From: JALYXV01 sp963791545
Lineage (GTDB): Bacteria > Actinomycetota > Acidimicrobiia > Acidimicrobiales > Palsa-688
DNA length: 64,000 nucleotides
Direction of reading: 5' to 3'
Assembly (NCBI GenBank): GCA_963791545.1
Contig: CAWBSR010000017.1
Coordinates: forward strand, 496,001 to 560,000
Below the pieces are notes generated by a model. It was not told the origin of the DNA. It was given only the letters and a program-made list of their open reading frames with translations, and ran no database searches. This document shows positions 34,888 through 43,112 of this stretch, piece after piece (the stretch's first letter is position 1; every line of letters begins with the position of its first letter). The translations under genes and the position numbers were made by a program.

Positions 34888-35252
34888 CCACCAGCGGCGG
34901 GGCTCCGAGCGGCGGGGCTCCGAGCGGCGGGGCTCCGAGCGGCGGGGCCTCCGAGCGGCGGGGCTCCGAGCGGGGGTACCTTCGAGCGGCGGGGCTTCGA
35001 GCGGCGGGGCCGCCACCAACGAGTGGGCCGCGGCATCGCATGCCGGCGCCTATCTCCGGCGCGGCCCCGAATGGCCACCCCACCGCTTCGAGGGCGAAGC
35101 GGTGTTGCTCTCCCTCGTCGGAGACCGGGCCGCGGGGATGGGGTCGGGTACTCGATCTCGGCACCGGCGACGGGCGGTTACTGGCGTCGGCATTGGAGTC
35201 TCAGCCGGCTGCCCGAGGAGTAGCAGTTGGACGGGTCGCCGACGATACCTAG
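34884..35252 (+). pseudogene. truncated SAM methyltransferase remnant with a 15-bp repeat near its start
   Basis: GTG 34884 overlaps the leuA stop (GTGA). The frame starts with SGGAPSGGAP repeats. A second frame (from 35012) reads ATNEWAAASHAGAYLRR and HRFEGEAVLLSLV, like the N terminus of a methyltransferase family. The first frame then resumes with motif I, RVLDLGTGDGRLLA, before the whole ends at 35252. So there are two frame changes and the gene stops soon after the SAM-binding loop. It is dead or nearly so, and its end meets leuD. Confidence 0.6.
34892..35010 (+). repeat. 15-bp GC-rich minisatellite
   Basis: GGCGGGGCTCCGAGC is repeated about seven to eight times, with some units changed (a 16-nt unit and TTCGAGC variants). 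It lies inside the start of the methyltransferase remnant. Perfect units keep the frame; the odd ones break it. Confidence 0.85.
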
Positions 35253-35845
35253 GCGCTAACTGAGGGCAGCCATGGCGGGCGGCGGCCCTCGAAGGCGGCG
35301 ATGTCGCCGGCGTGGACCAGCGTCAGGCCGATGTCGTCGAGGCCGTTGAGCAGCCGGTACCGGGTGTGCTCGTCGAGCGGGAACTTCGCCTCGATCCCCG
35401 CCGCCGGGGCGCTGACGGTGCCCCGCTCGACATCGATGGTTATCTCCAGGGTGGGGTCAGCGGCCACCGCGGCCAGCAGGGCCGCCCCAACCTCGGGCTC
35501 GACCTGGACCGGGAGCAGGCCCGACTTGGTGGCGTTGTTGCGGAAGATGTCGCCGAAGCGGGGGGAGATCACGGCCTGGAATCCGTAGTCCGTCAGGGCC
35601 CACACCGCGTGCTCGCGTGACGATCCGGTGCCGAACCGGGGCCCCGCGATCAGCACCGTGGCCCCTGCGTACTCGGGTCGGTTGAGCACGAAGGCCCGAT
35701 CGTCGCGCCACTCGGCGAACAGGCCCTGGCCGAAGCCGGTCCGCTCGACCCGTTTCAGCCAGTCGCTCGGGATGATCTGGTCGGTGTCGACGTCCGACCG
35801 GTCGAGAGGCACCGCGGTTCCGGTGACGACGTGAACTGGTTTCAT
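35249..35845 (-). CDS. leuD: 3-isopropylmalate dehydratase small subunit
   Basis: A 198-aa aconitase-swivel subunit that with LeuC isomerises isopropylmalate. Typical motifs are LDRSDVDTDQIIPSDWLKRVERTGFG, GPRFGTGSSREHAVWAL and FGDIFRNNATKSGLLPV. ATG 35845 has a GAGAGGA ribosome-binding site on the minus strand. It is second in the leuC-leuD operon, unusually separated from leuC by 151 nt filled with a hexamer repeat. Confidence 0.96.
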   Translation of the reverse strand: MKPVHVVTGTAVPLDRSDVDTDQIIPSDWLKRVERTGFGQGLFAEWRDDRAFVLNRPEYAGATVLIAGPRFGTGSSREHAVWALTDYGFQAVISPRFGDIFRNNATKSGLLPVQVEPEVGAALLAAVAADPTLEITIDVERGTVSAPAAGIEAKFPLDEHTRYRLLNGLDDIGLTLVHAGDIAAFEGRRPPWLPSVSA

Positions 35846-35869
35846 GGGCTGGTTCCTCTCAGGTTCAGG

Positions 35870-35977
35870 CTCGCCCTCGCACTCGCACTCGCACTCGCAC
35901 TCGCACTCGGGCTCGCACTCGCACTCGGGCTCGCACTCGCACTCGGGCTCGCACTCGCACCCGGGCTTGGGCCCGGG
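35870..35977. repeat. hexanucleotide tandem repeat between leuC and leuD
   Basis: Eighteen consecutive 6-bp units, mostly CTCGCA with CTCGGG at regular places, giving a higher-order CTCGCA-CTCGCA-CTCGGG pattern and fading into CCCGGG/CTTGGG. It lies in the leuC-leuD gap upstream of the leuD ribosome-binding site. Confidence 0.9.
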
Positions 35978-35996
35978 GCCACGGTCTCGGGCGGGC

Positions 35997-37403
35997 TCAA
36001 GATAGGTCGGCGGGGCTGGCGAAGTGGCCCGCCACCGCGGTGGCGGCGGCGACGGCCGGCGACACCAGGTGGGTCCGGCCCCCGCGGCCCTGGCGACCTT
36101 CGAAGTTCCGGTTGGACGTGGAGGCGCAACGCTCGCCCGGCGCCAGCTTGTCGGGATTCATGGCCAGGCACATGGAGCATCCCGGCTGCCGCCATTCGAA
36201 GCCGGCGCTGGTAAAGATCCGGTCGAGGCCCTCGGACTCCGCCTGGGCCTTGACGAGGCCCGAGCCGGGCACGACCATGGCCCGTATGCCGGGCGACACG
36301 TGGCGGCCCGCCAGTACCGCGGCCGCGGCCCGCAGATCCTCGATGCGGGCGTTGGTACAGGAGCCAATGAACACCGTGTCCACCTTGACGTCGCGCACCG
36401 GCGTGCCCGCCGTGAGGCCCATGTAGCTGAGCGCCCGGCCGGCCGCTTCCCGGGCCGCCGGCGTCTCCAGGCGATCGGGGTCGGGAACCGCGCCGTCCAG
36501 CCCGACCACCTGGCTCGGGTTGGTCCCCCACGTGACATGGGGCGAGAGAGTGGCGGCGGCGAGGGTGACCTGCTGGTCGAAGGCGGCCCCGGGGTCACTC
36601 GGCAGCTCCCGCCAGGCGTCCAGTGCCGCCTCCCAGGCCGCCCCCTGCGGGGCTTGGGGGCGTCGTTCGAGGTAGGCGAAGGTGGTGTCGTCGGGGGCGA
36701 TCATGCCGGCTCGGGCCCCCGCTTCGATGGACATGTTGCAAACCGTCATCCGGCCTTCCATGGAAAGGGCGGCGATGGCCGACCCCCGGTATTCGATGAC
36801 GTGGCCCATGCCGCCGCCGGTGCCGATGGCTCCGATGATGGCCAGGATGATGTCCTTGGCCGTGACTCCGGGCGGCAGCTCCCCATCGACCGTGATGGCC
36901 ATGGTCAGCGGCGGTTGCTGGGGGAGCGTCTGGGTGGCCAGCACGTGCTCGACTTCACTGGTGCCGATTCCGAACGCCAGCGCTCCGAACGCCCCGTGGG
37001 TCGAGGTATGGCTGTCCCCGCACACGATGGTCATGCCCGGCTGGGTCAGGCCCTGCTCGGGGCCGATGATGTGGACGATCCCCTGGCGCCGGTCGCCCAT
37101 GGGATACAGGGCGATTCCGAACTCGGCGCAATTGGCGGCCAGGACCTCGATCTGGCGGGCCGAGATGGGGTCTTCGACCGGGCGGTCCTGGCCGACGGTC
37201 GGCACGTTGTGGTCCATGGTGGCCAGTGTCAGGTCCGGGCGGCGTACCGGTCGTCCCGCCTGCCGTAGCCCGTCGAACGCCTGGGGCGAGGTGACCTCGT
37301 GCACCAGGTGGAGGTCGACGTACAACAGGTCCGGTTGCCCCTCGCCTCGATGGACCAGGTGTTGCTGCCAGATCTTCTCCGCCATCGTGGTTGTGCCAGC
37401 CAT
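35997..37403 (-). CDS. leuC: 3-isopropylmalate dehydratase large subunit
   Basis: A 468-aa aconitase-type [4Fe-4S] enzyme for the second step of leucine synthesis. Features are DLHLVHEVTSPQAFDGLR, TMDHNVPT, CGDSHTSTHGAFG, and cluster cysteines in FIGSCTNARIEDL and PGCSMCLAMNPD. ATG 37403 gives the usual short tail before AEKIW; ATG 37385 is possible. Divergent from the IclR regulator gene, 35 nt apart. Confidence 0.96.
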   Translation of the reverse strand: MAGTTTMAEKIWQQHLVHRGEGQPDLLYVDLHLVHEVTSPQAFDGLRQAGRPVRRPDLTLATMDHNVPTVGQDRPVEDPISARQIEVLAANCAEFGIALYPMGDRRQGIVHIIGPEQGLTQPGMTIVCGDSHTSTHGAFGALAFGIGTSEVEHVLATQTLPQQPPLTMAITVDGELPPGVTAKDIILAIIGAIGTGGGMGHVIEYRGSAIAALSMEGRMTVCNMSIEAGARAGMIAPDDTTFAYLERRPQAPQGAAWEAALDAWRELPSDPGAAFDQQVTLAAATLSPHVTWGTNPSQVVGLDGAVPDPDRLETPAAREAAGRALSYMGLTAGTPVRDVKVDTVFIGSCTNARIEDLRAAAAVLAGRHVSPGIRAMVVPGSGLVKAQAESEGLDRIFTSAGFEWRQPGCSMCLAMNPDKLAPGERCASTSNRNFEGRQGRGGRTHLVSPAVAAATAVAGHFASPADLS

Positions 37404-37411
37404 GCTAGTTC

Positions 37412-37424
37412 TCACATTCTGGGA
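37412..37424. promoter_or_regulatory. candidate IclR (LtbR/NdgR-like) operator between leuC and iclR
   Basis: TCACATTCTGGGA is an inverted repeat of form TCxCA-N3-TGxGA in the 35-nt gap. It lies just before the TATAGT -10 of the regulator gene and over the leuC promoter region, where an autoregulated divergent repressor would bind. Inference from position and symmetry. Confidence 0.4.
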
Positions 37425-37430
37425 TATAGT
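37425..37430 (+). promoter_or_regulatory. -10 box of the IclR regulator gene
   Basis: TATAGT, near consensus, 8 nt before GTG 37439; leaderless. Confidence 0.5.
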
Positions 37431-37438
37431 CTTGAATC

Positions 37439-38092
37439 GTGGGAGACAGTGTAAGTGATGTCGGGGTCCTGAACAAGGCGGTCACCATCCTCGACGCCGT
37501 GAGCGCGCAGCCGCTGGCCTTGGCGGAACTGGGGATGGCCACCGGCCTGCCCCGGGCAACGGTGCACCGCCTGGCCGTCGCCCTGGAGCGACATCGGCTG
37601 GTGGCACGCGACGGCGAGGGAAGATTCGAGCTCGGGCCCCGGATCCGGGAGCTGGCCCGCACCGGCCCCGTCAATCGGCGCGCCCTCGGCCGGGCGGCCG
37701 GCCCCGCGCTGGTGATGCTGCGGGATGCCACCGGCGAGAGTGCCCAACTCTACGTACCGGTCGGGGAGTCCCGCATCTGCGTGGCCGCCCTGGAATCACC
37801 CCACAGCCTGCGCACCATCGTGCCCGTCGGCGCCTCGCTGCCCATGGACCGGGGATCGGCGGGCAAGGTCCTTTCGGGCGCCGCCGATGCCCGTCAGCGG
37901 GGTTGGGCGGAGAGCGTCGAGGAGCGGGAGCCGGGCGTGGCCTCGGTAAGCGCCCCCGTCGTGGCCGGCGGCGAGGTGATCGCCGCGGTGTCGGTCTCGG
38001 GACCGATCGAGCGAACCACCCGGCAACCCGGCCAGAAGTATGCCGCGGCCGTGGTCGCAGCCGCCGACGCCATCGCCCGGGCCTTGTCGTAA
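37439..38092 (+). CDS. IclR-family regulator, probably of leucine genes
   Basis: A 217-aa regulator: N-terminal winged helix (VLNKAVTILDAVSAQPLALAELGMATGLPRATVHRL) and C-terminal effector domain (AQLYVPVGESRICVAALESPHSLRTIVPVGASLPM). Its place, divergent from leuCD, matches the actinobacterial LtbR/NdgR regulators, which repress leuCD and respond to leucine-related metabolites. That function is inferred from synteny and family. Start GTG 37439 is leaderless. Confidence 0.88.
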   Translation: MGDSVSDVGVLNKAVTILDAVSAQPLALAELGMATGLPRATVHRLAVALERHRLVARDGEGRFELGPRIRELARTGPVNRRALGRAAGPALVMLRDATGESAQLYVPVGESRICVAALESPHSLRTIVPVGASLPMDRGSAGKVLSGAADARQRGWAESVEEREPGVASVSAPVVAGGEVIAAVSVSGPIERTTRQPGQKYAAAVVAAADAIARALS

Positions 38093-38110
38093 CGCCCGGC
38101 TAGGTCACGG

Positions 38111-39022
38111 CTAGGTCGTGGGCAGGGGTTCGATCGGGGCCGACCCGGCGGCCCCCGCCTGGGTGGCCGCCCGGTGGGCCACGCGGCGGCAGGCCGCGAC
38201 CAGGACCGGCACGAAACGAGCCGCCCCCGCCGCGCACACGGCATGGTCACCGGCCACCCGGAACACCTCGGCGCCGGCAATGGCCTCCGCCAGTGCCAAC
38301 TGGTTGGCCGGCGGCACCACCAGGTCCGCCTCGGTCACGACCACCGCGGTGGGTATGTCGATCGTCGGCAGCCACGCCCCGGCGTCGAACATGCCGAGGG
38401 CGGCGCCGGCCCGGAGCAGTGCGGCGGGGTCGTTGCTGGCCAGCTCGTGGGCCGCCCAGGCGGAGAGGTGGGTGCCATCGAGGCGGTTGTTGACGAAGCG
38501 GGTCATGGCCCGGTGCCGCAGCGAGGCCGGGGAGAGGTTGGCGGCGAGGGAGAGGCCCAGTATCCCCTGGGCGAACATCCGATCGGCGGGGCGGCCGGCA
38601 CCGAAGCGGGCCGCGGTGGCGCACAGGACCACGCCCTCGACCAGGTGCCGGTGGCGGAGCCAGGTCAGCATGGCGACGGGTCCGCCCATCGAATAGCCCA
38701 CCGGGATCAGCCGGGTGATCTTCAACTCCTCGGCCAAGGCGGCCACGTCGTCGGCGCAGTCCTCCAGGCGAAACGGACGGCGGCTGCGGATGCCCAACCC
38801 GTGGCCTCGTTGGTCCAGCGCCAGCACCCGAAAATGCTGGCTCAGGGGCCCGAAGGTCGGAAACCAATTGAGGGCCGCGGTTGCCGTCCACCCATGCAGC
38901 AGGACCACCACCGGGGCGTCGGGGGGCCCCGGGACCTCCCGGACAAAGGTCGTCCCCCGCCCCGGCAACTCCACCGGCCTGCCCTCGGGCAAGCCGGGGG
39001 GAGCGTCGGGATGCTGGGCCAT
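38111..39022 (-). CDS. alpha/beta hydrolase
   Basis: A 303-aa hydrolase with oxyanion motif LLHGWTATAALNW, DQRGHG, nucleophile elbow GYSMGG and a final His in GDHAVC. A lid insertion lies at about 150-200. Natural substrate unknown; esters or lactones are possible. ATG 39022 follows TAATCT by exactly 7 nt (leaderless). Convergent with the IclR gene. Confidence 0.88.
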   Translation of the reverse strand: MAQHPDAPPGLPEGRPVELPGRGTTFVREVPGPPDAPVVVLLHGWTATAALNWFPTFGPLSQHFRVLALDQRGHGLGIRSRRPFRLEDCADDVAALAEELKITRLIPVGYSMGGPVAMLTWLRHRHLVEGVVLCATAARFGAGRPADRMFAQGILGLSLAANLSPASLRHRAMTRFVNNRLDGTHLSAWAAHELASNDPAALLRAGAALGMFDAGAWLPTIDIPTAVVVTEADLVVPPANQLALAEAIAGAEVFRVAGDHAVCAAGAARFVPVLVAACRRVAHRAATQAGAAGSAPIEPLPTT

Positions 39023-39029
39023 GACCCTT

Positions 39030-39035
39030 AGATTA
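39030..39035 (-). promoter_or_regulatory. -10 box, leaderless promoter of the alpha/beta hydrolase gene
   Basis: TAATCT (minus strand), 7 nt before ATG 39022. Confidence 0.55.
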
Positions 39036-39050
39036 GGGATTTTCTCCGCA

Positions 39051-39710
39051 TCACCCGGCGGAGGTCAGGGCGGCCCGGTGGCGCTCCCAGGCCCAGCCGG
39101 CGGCGTCGTGGGCCAGGGCCGGGTGGTAGCGCATCTCCAGTAGCCGATGTTCGGCCGAATCCAGGTCGTCACCCAGTTCGATCATGCTGAGGGCCAGCAA
39201 GCGGCCCCGCCGCCGCAGCCGGTCACCGCTGGGTACCTGGAGTTGTTCCGTCTGCCAGCGCTGGTGGGCGGCCTGGAGCGCGGGAGGCAGCCGGTTCACC
39301 TGGCGCTGGCTCAGTGGTGGCACCTTGCGGCGTACCGCCAGCACGTCAGGGCCTTCCGGCACTGCCAGTTCGAACTTGACGGTACGGCTGACGGCCCGCA
39401 CGAACGGCGACGAGCGCCCGCCGCGATCGCTCAGCCCCAGCGACCGGGCCGTTTCGGCCAGCGAGATCGGGTAGCCCCGGGGTTCCCGTTCCAGGCCTGC
39501 GACCAGGCGCCGGACCAGCCAGGTAGTGGATGGGCCGAGCACGCTCAGCCAATAGGTCTCGACATAGGCGGAGCGGGGATCGAAGCCGAAGCTGTCGATG
39601 ACCTCGTCGGCCCAGGGCCGGATATGCAAGATGTCGGGGGCGTGGAACTCGGTGAGGAAGCGCAAGTCAGGGGTAGGGCGCACGAAGGCCTCCAAGCGGT
39701 CGGTCGGCAA
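39051..39710 (-). CDS. hypothetical actinobacterial protein
   Basis: A 219-aa soluble protein not assigned to a family. A central stretch (YPISLAETARSLGLSDRGGRSSPFVRAVSRTVKFELA) looks like a winged-helix fold and may bind DNA. The region LPPALQAAHQRWQ and the tail MRYHPALAHDAAGWAWERHRAAL are helical. Start is uncertain: TTG 39710 is used here, with GTG 39683 as alternative. A heptamer repeat lies just upstream of the start. Confidence 0.6.
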   Translation of the reverse strand: MPTDRLEAFVRPTPDLRFLTEFHAPDILHIRPWADEVIDSFGFDPRSAYVETYWLSVLGPSTTWLVRRLVAGLEREPRGYPISLAETARSLGLSDRGGRSSPFVRAVSRTVKFELAVPEGPDVLAVRRKVPPLSQRQVNRLPPALQAAHQRWQTEQLQVPSGDRLRRRGRLLALSMIELGDDLDSAEHRLLEMRYHPALAHDAAGWAWERHRAALTSAG

Positions 39711-39743
39711 CGACAGGGGAAGTGCTCACCGTCTCCTATGCCG

Positions 39744-39834
39744 CGCCCGTCGCCCGTCGCCTGTCGCCTGTCGCCTGTCGCCTGTCGCCTGTCGCCTGTC
39801 GCCTGTCGCCTGTCGCCCGTCGCCCGTCGCCCGT
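39744..39834. repeat. 7-bp tandem repeat, 13 units
   Basis: Two CGCCCGT, eight CGCCTGT, three CGCCCGT without interruption. It lies in the gap between the end of the Asp-box protein gene and the start of the 39051-39710 gene, 34 nt from the latter's start codon. Confidence 0.93.
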
Positions 39835-39878
39835 CCCCGACGCCCGACGCGGCCCGACGGGCCGACCGGACCGACCCC

Positions 39879-41270
39879 TCAGCCCTGCCGGAAGGCGACG
39901 GCCGCCCAGGTGTGGCCGCCGTCGTTGGTCTGGATCAGCACCCCTTTCGACGAACCGGCGTGGTAGTCGATGGCGACGCCCTGGTTGGGACTGGTGAAGC
40001 CCAGCTCGAGCCATTGGCCCGCCTCTGGGGTCTCGGACACGGGAGCCCAGGTCGTGCCACCGTCGAACGACCCCACCAACACCGCGCCGCTTTGGGTATA
40101 GGACGCGAAGATGATCGTGTCGCGGGATTGGGCGGTGGCGTTCGCCAAACCGTGATAGATCGAGCCGGGCGCGGTCGGCGTCGGGTGGAAGGTCGCGCCC
40201 CCATCGGTCGACAGGTAGGCCCGCACCGAGGCGGGACCGGGGCCGCTCCAAACCCCTTCGTCGCACACCGCGGCCAGGTCGGTCGGGGTGGATGCGGCGA
40301 GCGCGACGGAGCCTCCGACGGTGAGGCATGGTGGTTGCCAGGGAGCCCAGCCGCCGTCGAACCGGGCGCCGGCAATGACGGTCCGGTCGTTTTCCACCAG
40401 CCACCCGATGTGGCCCTGCAGGACGATCTGAACGGTGGGGACCGGCCCCGCCCCAATGGGCAGCTTGGTCGCCGACGCCGTCCAGTTGTCGGTGGCCGCC
40501 CGGCTGGTCTCGATCAGGAGTTGGGCGTTGCCGCCCGCCACTACCGCGTGGACGAGACCGGCCCCGGCCTCCAAATCCAGGATCGGGGAACCGGCCACCG
40601 CGCCCGGCAGGGCGACCTTCTTCCAGTGGGCCCCCCCGTCGTGGGTGCCCCACAGCTCGGTGCCGAACGCCCAGCCGTCCTGGAGGTTGGCGAAGCGGAT
40701 GAAGCTGACGCCGGGGCTGCCCGGAGGAACGGCCAGGGCGGTTAGGGGGGCGGGAAGGCCGACCCAGGTCTTGCCACCGTCATTGGTGCGCACCACGGAG
40801 GCACACGGCGGGGTGGCGCAAGGGGCGGAACCGAGCACCCATCCGGTCCGTGTCGACACGAACGTCACCGAGGCCGGTGAGAAACCCTTGGGCACCGGCC
40901 CCCCACCGGGACCCGACGGGGGGGCCACGGTAGTGGCTCCCCCGGCGGCGACGGACGGGATCGCGGGGACGCTGGAGGCCACCGGGGCGGTGGCCGGGGC
41001 GGTGCTGGGGGCCGGCGCGACCAGGTTGACCTTGGAGGTCCTGGTGCCTGGTGACCGCAGCACCACGAAAAGGGCGGCCGCCGCCACCGCCAGCGCGACC
41101 GCCACTGCCGATCCTGGCCACCACCGGCGGGGCCGGGGATGGAGGGGAAAAAGCGGAGTGTGATCAGCGGGATGTGGAACCGCCTGCCATTGGTGGGCGG
41201 CGGGGGTCACCGTCTCGGCTCGGGTCAACAATGTGTCCCGGAGCCGTTCGATCAGTTCGTCGTCGTTCAC
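39879..41270 (-). CDS. membrane-anchored Asp-box (BNR/YCF48-like) protein, candidate anti-sigma
   Basis: A 463-aa protein. About 45 cytoplasmic residues (MNDDELIERLRDTLLTRAETV...) precede a transmembrane helix (SAVAVALAVAAAALFVVL) and a Pro/Ala/Thr linker. A beta-propeller-like domain follows with repeated Asp-box words (RTNDGGKTWVGL, GTHDGGAHWKK, STDGGATFHP, SFDGGTTWAP, QTNDGGHTWAA). GTG 41270 overlaps the sigma factor stop by 4 nt. That coupling and the short cytoplasmic N terminus suggest it tethers or regulates the sigma factor. Confidence 0.78.
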   Translation of the reverse strand: MNDDELIERLRDTLLTRAETVTPAAHQWQAVPHPADHTPLFPLHPRPRRWWPGSAVAVALAVAAAALFVVLRSPGTRTSKVNLVAPAPSTAPATAPVASSVPAIPSVAAGGATTVAPPSGPGGGPVPKGFSPASVTFVSTRTGWVLGSAPCATPPCASVVRTNDGGKTWVGLPAPLTALAVPPGSPGVSFIRFANLQDGWAFGTELWGTHDGGAHWKKVALPGAVAGSPILDLEAGAGLVHAVVAGGNAQLLIETSRAATDNWTASATKLPIGAGPVPTVQIVLQGHIGWLVENDRTVIAGARFDGGWAPWQPPCLTVGGSVALAASTPTDLAAVCDEGVWSGPGPASVRAYLSTDGGATFHPTPTAPGSIYHGLANATAQSRDTIIFASYTQSGAVLVGSFDGGTTWAPVSETPEAGQWLELGFTSPNQGVAIDYHAGSSKGVLIQTNDGGHTWAAVAFRQG

Positions 41271-41761
41271 TGCAATGCCTTCCTCAGGTCGGCGAGGGCC
41301 CGGTGGCTGATGGATTTCACGGTGCCGGGACGGCAGCTGAGGCTGTCGGCAATCTCCGCCTCCGACAGGTCGAGGTAGTAGCGCAGGACGAGCACCGCCC
41401 GCCGGCGCGGTGTGAGCCGGGTCAGGGCGTCCCACACCTCGTCATGTTCGGGGGCCGCCGCGGCCGGCTCGGGCTGGGTTTGGGCCCATGCCTCCTCCCG
41501 TCGCCGGCGCCGGTGGTAGGAGTAGCAGGCGTTGGTGACCGCCCGGCGCAGGTAGGCGGCGGGCACCTCGATCTCCGCCCAATGGCTCTGGACCCGGAGG
41601 AAGCAGTCGTGCACCAGTTCCTCGGCAACCGGACGCGACTGGGTCAAGAGGTAGGCCAGCCGCAGCATCGGCTCCTGCTGGGCCCGGTAGAACCCTGTGA
41701 ACGACTCCCATTCGGCGCCGTCGGTCGGCAAGCGGTGAACTGCTTCTATGGCTGCCATCAT
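41267..41761 (-). CDS. ECF sigma factor, SigE-like small sigma-70
   Basis: A 164-aa sigma factor. Region 2 is FTGFYRAQQEPMLRLAYLLTQSRPVAEELVHDCFLRV..., and region 4 is LTRLTPRRRAVLVLRYYLDLSEAEIADSLSCRPGTVKSISHRALADLRKAL. Resembles the SigE/SACE family of actinobacteria. Its gene overlaps the membrane Asp-box protein, the likely cognate regulator. ATG 41761 or 41758. Confidence 0.92.
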   Translation of the reverse strand: MMAAIEAVHRLPTDGAEWESFTGFYRAQQEPMLRLAYLLTQSRPVAEELVHDCFLRVQSHWAEIEVPAAYLRRAVTNACYSYHRRRRREEAWAQTQPEPAAAAPEHDEVWDALTRLTPRRRAVLVLRYYLDLSEAEIADSLSCRPGTVKSISHRALADLRKALQ

Positions 41762-41906
41762 GCCCCTGACGCCGGGCCCGGCGCCGAGGTTCCCGCCGGC
41801 TGGTGGCGCTTCGGAGCCGACTTCGCCGGGGGCCTGGTAGTTGAAGAGCGGAGGTAGTCCTGCGGTCGTGAATCGGGGCGAATCGGGGCGACCTTGCCAT
41901 CGGCCG

Positions 41907-43112
41907 TCAGATCACGGCAACGCCGTCCTTCCAGACGTGGCGTACCCGCCCCGCCAGTTTCTCGAGGTCTGACGGGTCGCCATCGAAGACGACCAGATCG
42001 GCCCCCTTGCCGGGCTCGATTGTGCCGAGGACCGAATCCACGCCCAGCAATCGGGCCGCACTCGAGGTGGTGGCCCGCCACGCGTCGAGAGCCGTCATGG
42101 CGCTGTTCTCGACCATCAACGCCAGTTCGTTCAGATTGGTGCCGTGGGGCGAGATGGGGCAGTCGGTCCCCATGGCGACCTTGACCCCGGCGTCGACGGC
42201 GCGCCGGAACGACTCACGATGGCATCCGACCACGTCGTGGGCCTTGCGCAGCGAGGCCTCGGGGATGGACGCTCCCGCGGCCGCGGCATCGATGACACCC
42301 TGTGGGGCCAGCAGGGTGGGGACCAACCAGGTGCCCCGTTCGAGCATCATCCCGATCGCCTCGTCGTCGAGGAATATCCCGTGCTCGATCGAGCGGATGC
42401 CGGCTCGGACCGCGGCTTTGATCCCGTCGGTCGCCTGGGCGTGGGCCATCACGAACCGGCCCGCGGCGGTGGCCTCGGCGACGAGCGCCTGGAGCTCGTC
42501 GTCGCGGAAATGGCCGTGGCGAGGGTCGTCGCGAGGGGAGAGCACCCCACCCGAGGTGGCCACCTTGATGACGTCCGCCCCGTTCCGGATGAGCTCGCGT
42601 ACCTTGCGCCGCATCTCGTCAGGGCCGTCGACGAGGCCGGAGGGACGTCCGGGGTGCTCGACGAAGAGATGCACGTGGCCGCCACAGGGGAACCACCCGT
42701 CTCCGTGGCCCCCTGTCTGGGAGATCATGGACAGCGACACCTGCATTCTCGGACCGGCGATGAGCCCGTCATCCACCGCCTGTTTGACGCCGAGATCGGC
42801 ACCCGCGGCATCCCGGATTGTCGTTATCCCGAGGCCCAGCAGTGTCCGCAGGTTCCTCGCCGCCTCATAGAAACTGTACGAGAAGGGGGTCTGCATCAGC
42901 TCCAGCACACCCACCCGGCTGAGCATCACGTGGACGTGACTGTCGAACAGGCCGGGCAGGACCGCCGTCCCGGTGCAGTCGATGGCCTCGTCGCCGTCCA
43001 GGCCGACGCCCACCGCAATGATCCGGCCGCCCTCAACCACGACATCGCCGACGGCCGGCGCGGCCCCGGTGCCGTCCACCACCAGGCCACCACGGAATAT
43101 CGTGCGCGTCAT
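41907..43112 (-). CDS. metal-dependent amidohydrolase (prolidase / imidazolonepropionase-like)
   Basis: A 401-aa TIM-barrel hydrolase with DSHVHVML, a Lys in DVIKVATSGG, His in VMAHAQATDG and SIEHGIFLDDEA, and Asp in AMGTDCPIS, i.e. the full binuclear metal set. C-terminal GTIEPGKGADLVVFDGDP is typical. The group includes dipeptidases and enzymes of unknown substrate. ATG 43112 is preceded at 6 nt by CAGACT (minus strand), a weak -10. Confidence 0.88.
   Translation of the reverse strand: MTRTIFRGGLVVDGTGAAPAVGDVVVEGGRIIAVGVGLDGDEAIDCTGTAVLPGLFDSHVHVMLSRVGVLELMQTPFSYSFYEAARNLRTLLGLGITTIRDAAGADLGVKQAVDDGLIAGPRMQVSLSMISQTGGHGDGWFPCGGHVHLFVEHPGRPSGLVDGPDEMRRKVRELIRNGADVIKVATSGGVLSPRDDPRHGHFRDDELQALVAEATAAGRFVMAHAQATDGIKAAVRAGIRSIEHGIFLDDEAIGMMLERGTWLVPTLLAPQGVIDAAAAGASIPEASLRKAHDVVGCHRESFRRAVDAGVKVAMGTDCPISPHGTNLNELALMVENSAMTALDAWRATTSSAARLLGVDSVLGTIEPGKGADLVVFDGDPSDLEKLAGRVRHVWKDGVAVI

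Noticed and set aside
37405..37410. TAGCAT-like -10 box for leuC on the minus strand
   Set aside because: The string overlaps the ATG 37403 itself and 7 nt downstream of it there is no start codon.
39744..39834. CRISPR array
   Set aside because: The units are 7 bp, contiguous and without spacers; no cas genes are near.
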